A DNA stretch of 6,920 nt. Source: Muribaculaceae bacterium (GTDB lineage: Bacteria; Bacteroidota; Bacteroidia; Bacteroidales; Muribaculaceae). Position 1 is the stretch's first letter; each line of letters opens with the position of its first letter. This document shows, piece after piece, positions 1 through 4,638 of this stretch. The notes under the pieces were generated by a model that saw nothing but the letters and a program-made list of their open reading frames with translations, ran no database searches and was not told the origin of the DNA. Made by a program: the position numbers and the translations under genes. The stretch spans positions 1 to 6,920 of the forward strand of contig JAFLTK010000158.1 in the NCBI GenBank assembly GCA_022511505.1, in the 5' to 3' direction.

Positions 1-26
1 GGGGTTGTTTTGTTGTGGTGACGATG

Positions 27-34
27 CAAAGTTA
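27..34 (-). promoter_or_regulatory. Possible leftward -7 promoter element
   Basis: On the minus strand this reads TAACTTTG, a full match to the Bacteroidota -7 consensus TAnnTTTG. The bases that follow leftward are A/C-rich, as leaders in this phylum often are. No TTG is seen at the expected -33 distance, so support is partial. If real, it would drive a divergent gene whose start lies beyond the left edge; no leftward start codon is visible in bases 1-20. Confidence 0.35.
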
Positions 35-145
35 CGCAATCTTTGACCGAAAAAATTTTTTAAATGTTAATGAGTGTTAACGTCATAAACAAACCTGCAA
101 TAAATCATATAACACCCTATCAATCAATATCATAACCACTAAAAA

Positions 146-171
146 CGATTGTTACAACAATGTAACAATCG
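146..171. repeat. Perfect 11-bp inverted repeat, operator-like
   Basis: Arms CGATTGTTACA (146-156) and TGTAACAATCG (161-171) are exact reverse complements around a 4-nt ACAA centre. The site lies upstream of the rnz promoter and is not followed by a T tract, so a protein-binding site is more likely than a terminator. The 8-4-8 core TTGTTACA-N4-TGTAACAA is the size of a dimeric repressor or activator site. I cannot name the regulator. Confidence 0.6.
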
Positions 172-186
172 CTGCAACATCCTCCG

Positions 187-208
187 ATTGTTACAATTTT
201 GCAACAAT
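187..208. repeat. Second, imperfect copy of the inverted repeat
   Basis: Arms ATTGTTACA (187-195) and TGCAACAAT (200-208) pair with one mismatch around a 4-nt ATTT centre. The left arm, extended to CGATTGTTACA (185-195), repeats the left arm of the perfect palindrome at 146-156. Its centre is 39 bp from the centre of the first copy. A stray half-site TGCAACA lies between them at 173-179. Confidence 0.5.
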
Positions 209-227
209 TTTCAGCGAAAGCGGTCGC

Positions 228-258
228 TTGTCGGTATCGCGATTTTTGCGTAATTTTG
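228..258 (+). promoter_or_regulatory. Promoter of the rnz operon
   Basis: A TTG at 228-230, a 20-nt spacer and TAATTTTG at 251-258 match the Bacteroidota promoter form (-33 TTG, -7 TAnnTTTG). Transcription would start near 265, leaving a leader of about 29 nt that is A-rich just before the ATG at 294 and has no Shine-Dalgarno sequence, as is usual in this phylum. All five genes up to 3489 could be read from it. Confidence 0.7.
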
Positions 259-293
259 CAAACGGAAGTTTTCGCTAAGCAAAACTAAAAGTA

Positions 294-1223
294 ATGTCTA
301 TGGGTTCAATGTTTAAGGTGCATATATTAGGGTGTAGTTCGGCAACGCCGACGCGGCGACACACGCCGTCGTGTCAGATTGTCGACTATCGCGGCAACCT
401 GATGATGGTCGATTGCGGCGAGGGCGCCCAGCGCCAAATGCGCATCCAGGGACTGAAATTTTCGCGTCTAAGACACATTTTTATATCCCATCTCCACGGC
501 GACCACATTTTCGGACTGCCGGGACTGCTGTCGACTATGGCGCTTCACGAGAAAGGAGGTCGGCTGACCATCCACACCTTTGCTGAGGGCATCCAGTTAC
601 TGAAACCGATGATGGATTTCTTTTGCGGCGAGACGCCGTTTGAGATAGAGTGGAGCGAGGTGAGGCCCGGTGAACGCTACACGATTGTCGACATGCCGTC
701 GCTGTCGGTGGAGACCATTCCGCTCGACCACCGCGTTCCGTGCACAGGCTATCTTTTCCGCGAGAAGCCCAAGGAGCGTCACCTCAACGGCGAGTTGGCA
801 CGTTTTTTCAACATCCCCGTCCGCGACCTCGCTGCTATCAAGGCCGGGGCCGACTGGGTCCGACCCGAGACCGGCGAGGTGATTGCCAACGCACGATTGA
901 CCACACCGGCCGACCCGTCGCTCGCCTATGCCTATTGCAGCGACACGCGCCCCAGCGACAAGGTTGTCGACGCCGTCAGTGGCGTCAACCTCCTCTATCA
1001 CGAGGCAACGTATGGCGATGATAACAAGGAACTTGCGTGGCCTCGCGGTCACTCGACGGCACGCGAGGCGGGCGAGATTGCGCGCCGTGCCGGGGTCGAC
1101 CGCCTCGTCATTGGCCACTACTCCAAGCGCTATCGCGACGAGCGAATCCTCGTCGAGCAAGCGGCCGAAGCCTTTGGCGGTGAGGTCATCGCTGCCAACG
1201 AGGGCATGATTATTGACGTATAA
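294..1223 (+). CDS. rnz: Ribonuclease Z (tRNA 3' endonuclease)
   Basis: This enzyme is a zinc-dependent phosphodiesterase of the metallo-beta-lactamase fold that removes 3' trailers from precursor tRNAs in the cytoplasm. The N-terminal strand ILGCSSATPT (11-20) is typical of the family. The signature HxHxDH is present as HLHGDH at 66-71. Further likely metal or catalytic residues are H146 (LDHRVP), D217 (CSDTRP), H253 (RGHST) and H275 (IGHYSKRY). The 309 residues match the usual 300-310. The A-rich leader favours ATG 294, but ATG 309 starts just before the conserved region and is a real alternative giving 304 residues. It is the first gene of a five-gene operon and is followed after 13 nt by tadA. 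All expected catalytic motifs are intact, so it should be active. Confidence 0.95.
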   Translation: MSMGSMFKVHILGCSSATPTRRHTPSCQIVDYRGNLMMVDCGEGAQRQMRIQGLKFSRLRHIFISHLHGDHIFGLPGLLSTMALHEKGGRLTIHTFAEGIQLLKPMMDFFCGETPFEIEWSEVRPGERYTIVDMPSLSVETIPLDHRVPCTGYLFREKPKERHLNGELARFFNIPVRDLAAIKAGADWVRPETGEVIANARLTTPADPSLAYAYCSDTRPSDKVVDAVSGVNLLYHEATYGDDNKELAWPRGHSTAREAGEIARRAGVDRLVIGHYSKRYRDERILVEQAAEAFGGEVIAANEGMIIDV

Positions 1224-1236
1224 ACCGGCAACAACG

Positions 1237-1686
1237 ATGATAGATAAAGACCAGTATTTCATGAAGATAGCTCTCGAGGAGGCACGACAGGCTATGCGCG
1301 AGGGCGAGATACCGATAGGCGCCGTTGTCGTCTCGCCGCGAGGCTCCATCCTGGGCCGGGGTCACAACATGACCGAGGCGCTGACCGACGTCACCGCCCA
1401 TGCCGAGATGCAGGCCATCACTGCCGCCGCCTCTCAACTCGGCGGCAAATATCTGACCGACTGCACGTTGTATGTGACCATCGAGCCGTGCTTAATGTGT
1501 GCCGGAGCCATCGGCTGGGCGCAAATTTCGCGCATAGTCTACGGCGCCGGCGAGGAAAAACGCGGCTACACCACCATGACCACGCGCAAGCCGTTCCACC
1601 CGCGAGCAACCGTCACGGCCGGAGTCCTGGCCGACGAGTGCGCCGCCATTATGAAGAAATTTTTTGAAACAAAACGAGCAAAATGA
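1237..1686 (+). CDS. tadA: tRNA-specific adenosine deaminase TadA
   Basis: The product deaminates adenosine 34 to inosine in the anticodon of tRNA-Arg(ACG), widening wobble decoding. It belongs to the cytidine/deoxycytidylate deaminase fold. The zinc site is complete: HAEM at 55-58 (H55 binds zinc, E57 is the proton shuttle) and PCLMC at 84-88 (C85, C88). The motif GEIPIGAVVV (23-32) is also typical. ATG 1237 gives 149 residues, the usual length. An in-frame TTG at 1213 would add eight residues overlapping the end of rnz and is unlikely. The stop overlaps the mtnN start in the sequence ATGA (1683-1686), which suggests coupled translation. Other nucleoside deaminases share this fold, but the EPCLMCAGA motif and length favour TadA. 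Confidence 0.93.
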   Translation: MIDKDQYFMKIALEEARQAMREGEIPIGAVVVSPRGSILGRGHNMTEALTDVTAHAEMQAITAAASQLGGKYLTDCTLYVTIEPCLMCAGAIGWAQISRIVYGAGEEKRGYTTMTTRKPFHPRATVTAGVLADECAAIMKKFFETKRAK

Positions 1687-2345
1687 AAGTAGGAATAATC
1701 GTAGCGATGGGCAAGGAGCTGAAACTCCTGCTCCCGCTCCTTGAAGACCATAAAGAGATAAGAATCAACGGGTTTGACATCCACACCGGCGTAATTTCGG
1801 GCGTCGAGGTGGCGCTGATGCAGAGCGGCATCGGCAAGGTCAACGCGGCCGTCGGGACGCTGACACTCATCGACACTTTCCACCCGGCGCTTGTAATCAA
1901 CAGCGGCGTTGCCGGCGGGACCGGCGGCGGCGCGGGAGTGCTCGACGTCGTGGTGGCAACAGAGGTTGCCTACCACGACGTGTGGTGCGGTCCCGGCAAC
2001 GAGTGGGGCACCGTCGAGGGCTGCCCGCGGTTTTTCAAGGCCGCCGCGCTGCCCGTCGAGGGCGAGAACGTTGTCAAGGGGTTGATAGCCTCGGGCGACG
2101 TGTTTGTATCGAGCCCCGAGGTGCTCGGGCGCATTCTTGAGTTATATCCAGCGGCCGTAGCCTGTGACATGGAGTCGGGCGCGATTGCCCAGGTTTGCCA
2201 CCTTAAAGGCGTGCCGTTCAGCGTGATACGCGTAATCAGCGACACCCCCGGGTCGGGCGACAATTTCGCCCAGTATGTCAGTTTCTGGGACGACGCCCCC
2301 GCGCGCTCGTTTGATATCATCCGTCAAATTCTCTCCACGCTTTAA
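1683..2345 (+). CDS. mtnN: 5'-methylthioadenosine/S-adenosylhomocysteine nucleosidase
   Basis: The enzyme (also called Pfs or MTAN) cleaves adenine from S-adenosylhomocysteine and 5'-methylthioadenosine, relieving product inhibition of methyltransferases and supplying S-ribosylhomocysteine to LuxS. The N-terminus MKVGIIVAMGKE aligns directly with the E. coli enzyme and keeps the catalytic Glu12. The ribose-binding Met-Glu pair is at M163-E164 (CDMESGAIA), and the catalytic acid of the RxISD motif is D187 (VIRVISD). SGIGKVNAA (48-56) and NSGVAGG (73-79) are typical phosphorylase-superfamily loops. At 220 residues it is slightly shorter than the roughly 230 of E. coli. The ATG lies inside the tadA stop overlap (ATGA), and luxS starts 5 nt after its stop, so it is placed directly next to the enzyme using its product. 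Confidence 0.95.
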   Translation: MKVGIIVAMGKELKLLLPLLEDHKEIRINGFDIHTGVISGVEVALMQSGIGKVNAAVGTLTLIDTFHPALVINSGVAGGTGGGAGVLDVVVATEVAYHDVWCGPGNEWGTVEGCPRFFKAAALPVEGENVVKGLIASGDVFVSSPEVLGRILELYPAAVACDMESGAIAQVCHLKGVPFSVIRVISDTPGSGDNFAQYVSFWDDAPARSFDIIRQILSTL

Positions 2346-2350
2346 CCGCC

Positions 2351-2830
2351 ATGGAAAAGATACCATCGTTTACCATCGATCATAACCGCCTGATGCCGGG
2401 CATCTATGTGTCCCGCAAGGACTACACCCCCTCGGGCGACTGCATCACCACCTTTGACATCCGCATGACCGCGCCCAACCGCGAGCCGGCCCTCTCGCCC
2501 GAGGCGCTCCACGCCATGGAGCACATCGCCGCCACCTGCCTGCGCAACAATCCGGCGTGGCGCGACCGCGTTGTCTATTGGGGACCGATGGGGTGTTGTA
2601 CAGGCAATTACCTCCTGCTTCAAGGCGACCTTGAAAGCGCCGACGTCGTTGACCTCGTTCGCGAGACCATGGAGACCGTTGCCTCGTGGAGCGGCGACAT
2701 CCCCGGAGCCTCGGCGCGCGACTGTGGCAACTACATGTTTATGAACCTCGACGCTGCACGCATCGACGCCGCCCGTTTTGCCGCCATCCTCAAAAACATC
2801 GACCACTCGCGCCTCCAATACCCCAAATGA
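2351..2830 (+). CDS. luxS: S-ribosylhomocysteine lyase (AI-2 synthase)
   Basis: LuxS cleaves S-ribosylhomocysteine to homocysteine and 4,5-dihydroxy-2,3-pentanedione, the precursor of autoinducer 2. The metal site is intact: HAMEH at 54-58 supplies H54 and H58 with E57 as general base, and C125 (ARDCGNY) is the third ligand. The catalytic cysteine lies in PMGC at 79-82, here followed by a second cysteine (C83). DHNRLMPG (10-17) carries the substrate-binding His11. The 159 residues are normal. It starts 5 nt after mtnN, so the two-step SAH detoxification route is encoded together. Its stop overlaps the next start in ATGA (2827-2830). Whether the cell uses AI-2 as a signal or only recycles homocysteine cannot be told from this sequence. 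Confidence 0.95.
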   Translation: MEKIPSFTIDHNRLMPGIYVSRKDYTPSGDCITTFDIRMTAPNREPALSPEALHAMEHIAATCLRNNPAWRDRVVYWGPMGCCTGNYLLLQGDLESADVVDLVRETMETVASWSGDIPGASARDCGNYMFMNLDAARIDAARFAAILKNIDHSRLQYPK

Positions 2831-3489
2831 AAGACCTCAAAGCCATCAAGGGCCGATACTATATCGCCCGGCTCATCGAGGAGGGCGAGCACGAGCATCA
2901 GGATTTCAAATTTGCCATCTCTGATGCCCGCAAGATAGCCCGCAGCGTCTCGGCGTTTGCCAACAACGACGGCGGCCGGCTGCTTGTCGGCGTCAAGGAC
3001 AACGGCGCCATCGCCGGCATCCGTAACGAGGAAGACATTTTTGTCGTCGAGCAAGCCGCGTCGATGTATTGTGCCCCCTCGGTGCCGCTTGAGTTCACCG
3101 CCTTTGCCACGGGTGAGGGCCACGTAGTGCTCCGCGTCGACATCAAGGCCGCCGAGCATCGCCCCGTGATGGTGGTCGAGGCCGACGGACGCCATCGCGC
3201 CTATTACCGCGTTCACGACGAGAACATTGCCGCCCATCCACTGATGGTCCAAGCGTGGCGAATGGCCGCCGCGCCCGACGATGAACGCCGCCCGCTCGTT
3301 GTCTCCTCGTCCAGCCCCGAGGGAATCATCCTCAGCCTGATAGCCGACGGTCCCGCCCGGCTCGACCGCCTCGCCATCGACGCCCACCTGTCGCGCTCGC
3401 TGGCCGACGCCGCCGTTGTCAACCTCATCGCCGCCGGCCTCGCCCGCTTTGTCTACATCGACGGCGCCTTCCGTCTTGTCGCTATTTAG
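2827..3489 (+). CDS. Small AlbA_2-domain (Schlafen-type) protein
   Basis: Residues 13-65 fit the AlbA_2 (putative DNA-binding, divergent AAA-4/Schlafen) family: a charged EHEHQDFKF stretch (21-29), then SAFANNDGGRLLVGVKDNGAIAGI (starting at 42), with the typical AFaN..GG.LlvGV core. Residues about 85-135 continue as a beta-rich extension (VVLRVDIK, RAYYRVHDEN). The C-terminal part, about 163-217, looks like a small winged-helix fold (PEGIILSLIADGPARLDRLA... then a beta hairpin ending YIDGAFRL), a prediction by eye. AlbA_2 domains occur in transcription regulators and RNA/DNA-binding proteins, but the function of short stand-alone members is unknown. ATG 2827 is chosen because it overlaps the luxS stop (ATGA); a longer reading frame runs back into luxS and has no family similarity. 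It is the last gene of the operon and overlaps the converging gene by 8 bp. Confidence 0.82.
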   Translation: MKDLKAIKGRYYIARLIEEGEHEHQDFKFAISDARKIARSVSAFANNDGGRLLVGVKDNGAIAGIRNEEDIFVVEQAASMYCAPSVPLEFTAFATGEGHVVLRVDIKAAEHRPVMVVEADGRHRAYYRVHDENIAAHPLMVQAWRMAAAPDDERRPLVVSSSSPEGIILSLIADGPARLDRLAIDAHLSRSLADAAVVNLIAAGLARFVYIDGAFRLVAI

Positions 3490-4306
3490 TAATCACGTGT
3501 AGGGCGAGCACAAGGAGCAGAAGCAGGACGTAGGTCGCGACGCTTAGCAGGAGAAACAGCCCCAGGGCGGCAATCTTGACCGCCGGTGTCTTTGGTGACG
3601 ACGACAGCGATTTGTAGACAGCTATCGCGGGCATTATCAACAAATAAAGCAGTTCAACGGAGGTGACTGCCGTTTTGGCCGCGTCGCCAAGCAGGGTCAA
3701 CGGCGCCGCAACAAGCGGCACGAGCAGAATAAAGCACGAGAAATAGAGCGCCGCGACGATATACTCGGCAAGATTGTATTTTGTTACCCCCACAAGCCTA
3801 TGGGTCAGCCTCAAGACCGGAATGGCGGGGATGAGCATCAGCATGAAAATCCAAGTCGTGGAAGTGACGAGATGGCGAAACAGGTCGTTGACAAAGGCGA
3901 CCACCACGCCCGTGCCTCCTATCAAATTAACATCGCCGAAGGCCGCACTGAGCCGACTATCGTCGCCCGCTCCAAAAAGAAACGAACTGACCGCCAAGTC
4001 GATAAACGTCAGCACCAGAAGCAGTTGCACCGGCGCAACGTAGGCCACGCGGCGTCCGCGGATATAGTCGGCCACAACCCTCCAGGGATGGACGAGCAGG
4101 TTGCCGACCGTGCGCAAAAACGTCTTGTTGATGCGAGTGACGCCGGCGAGGATGTGCATGCCCAGATTGCGTGTGGACAATCGGCCCGTGGTGGCCGCCT
4201 GTCCGCAGACGTGGCAATAATTGCCCTCATATAGTTTGGTGCCGCAATTGAGACAGTGGCGGCGTTGCTTTTGTCGACTCATAGGCATTGATTGGCTCGT
4301 TGACAT
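3482..4306 (-). CDS. DUF3667 zinc-ribbon membrane protein
   Basis: The protein begins with a zinc ribbon (C18-x2-C21 and C31-x2-C34, in CLNCG...YCHVCGQ). The segment TFLRTVGNLLVHPWRVVADYIRGRRVAYVAPVQ, quoted here in part as HPWRVVADYIRGRR, is the typical DUF3667 core leading into the membrane. About five hydrophobic segments follow, near residues 90-111, 149-169, 180-206, 215-233 and 244-269 (numbered from ATG 4306). The family is common in Bacteroidota and its function is unknown. The longest frame would start at TTG 4333, but the promoter at 4323-4354 places the transcript start near 4316, so that start is excluded. ATG 4306 leaves a leader of only about 10 nt; ATG 4288 or 4282 would leave about 28-34 nt and may be the true start. 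All three precede the zinc ribbon. Confidence 0.8.
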   Translation of the reverse strand: MSTSQSMPMSRQKQRRHCLNCGTKLYEGNYCHVCGQAATTGRLSTRNLGMHILAGVTRINKTFLRTVGNLLVHPWRVVADYIRGRRVAYVAPVQLLLVLTFIDLAVSSFLFGAGDDSRLSAAFGDVNLIGGTGVVVAFVNDLFRHLVTSTTWIFMLMLIPAIPVLRLTHRLVGVTKYNLAEYIVAALYFSCFILLVPLVAAPLTLLGDAAKTAVTSVELLYLLIMPAIAVYKSLSSSPKTPAVKIAALGLFLLLSVATYVLLLLLVLALHVITK

Positions 4307-4314
4307 TGATTGGC
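4286..4314. repeat. 11-bp direct repeat over the DUF3667 start region
   Basis: CATTGATTGGC occurs at 4286-4296 and again at 4304-4314, 18 bp apart, so in frame. On the coding (minus) strand each copy contains an ATG with the same upstream bases, giving the peptide pattern QSM...QSM. It is a small in-frame duplication that provides two equivalent start contexts. Confidence 0.6.
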
Positions 4315-4322
4315 CCTCAGCG

Positions 4323-4354
4323 CAAATATACAAAACATTTCCCCGACAGCCAAA
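4323..4354 (-). promoter_or_regulatory. Promoter of the DUF3667 gene
   Basis: Reading leftward, TTTG (4354-4351), a 20-nt spacer and TATATTTG (4330-4323) match both elements of the Bacteroidota promoter consensus exactly. The expected transcript start is near 4316. The spacing equals that of the rnz promoter in this window, which strengthens both calls. Confidence 0.75.
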
Positions 4355-4363
4355 TCTCCCACG

Positions 4364-4421
4364 CCTCTTTACACATTCCCACCACTTCCCCCACTATTCC
4401 AATTTCTCCACCTTCCTATTT
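4364..4421. other. 58-nt stretch lacking G on the + strand
   Basis: Between 4364 and 4421 there is not one G on the + strand; the tract is C/T/A with runs such as TTCCCCCAC. The minus strand is therefore G/A-rich. It lies just upstream of the DUF3667 promoter, in the 257-nt gap between the two divergent genes (4307-4563). No gene or RNA structure is evident in it; from 4422 to 4563 the gap becomes very AT-rich. Confidence 0.6.
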
Positions 4422-4487
4422 GTTAAATTATATTAAAAATTTGGAGAGGTGGTTAACAAATATTAATACAAGCCAACTTAGGACTTT

Positions 4488-4503
4488 TAATTTTGTATTT
4501 TTG
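4488..4503 (+). promoter_or_regulatory. Two adjoining -7 elements for the secreted protein gene
   Basis: TAATTTTG (4488-4495) and TATTTTTG (4496-4503) both match TAnnTTTG and sit end to end. No clear TTG is found at the -33 distance for either. Transcription would start near 4502 or 4510, giving an AT-rich leader of about 55-62 nt before ATG 4564, without a Shine-Dalgarno sequence. Confidence 0.5.
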
Positions 4504-4563
4504 CCAAGATGTTAGCACGAATTTATCAATAAACTTAACCATTATCAATTCTTAATACATTTT

Positions 4564-4638
4564 ATGAGAAATTTTTTACGCACTATCACAATGGCTTTTG
4601 CGGCAATAGCATTATTGACCGGCGTTGAAGCGAAAGCC
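4564..4638 (+). other. Signal peptide of the secreted protein
   Basis: It encodes residues 1-25: a basic N-region with Arg3 and Arg6, a hydrophobic core from about 8 to 20, and AKA at 23-25 followed by Gln26. There is no lipobox cysteine, so cleavage by signal peptidase I after A25 is expected rather than lipoprotein processing. Confidence 0.85.

Noticed and set aside
146..171. Perfect hairpin as an intrinsic terminator
   Set aside because: It is AT-rich, lacks a following T tract on either strand, and is repeated nearby in a way that fits a binding site better.
1213..1236. TTG start for tadA, eight residues longer
   Set aside because: It overlaps the rnz stop region, uses a rare start, and the ATG at 1237 gives the normal family length.
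597..1349. Long minus-strand reading frame of 250 residues opposite rnz and tadA
   Set aside because: It lies opposite two well-supported genes, has no recognisable motif, and is typical of open antisense frames in GC-rich genes.
2686..2826. N-terminal extension of the AlbA_2 reading frame into luxS, adding 47 residues
   Set aside because: The extension is the luxS coding sequence in another frame, is Arg/His-rich without family similarity, and the ATG at 2827 in the ATGA overlap fits the operon pattern.
2342..3387. Minus-strand frames opposite luxS and the AlbA_2 gene (158 and 218 residues)
   Set aside because: Low-complexity Val/Gly/Arg/Asp composition is the mirror of GC-rich codons in the real genes; no promoter or family match.
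3461..3478. Short GACGG/CCGTC inverted repeat near the end of the AlbA_2 gene as a terminator
   Set aside because: Only five pairs, inside the coding region, and no run of T follows.
4307..4333. TTG start at 4333 for the DUF3667 gene
   Set aside because: It overlaps the predicted -7 promoter element and lies upstream of the expected transcript start.
3774..4436. Plus-strand frames of 71-144 residues opposite the DUF3667 gene
   Set aside because: The opposite strand has a zinc ribbon, membrane segments and a promoter; these frames have none of these.
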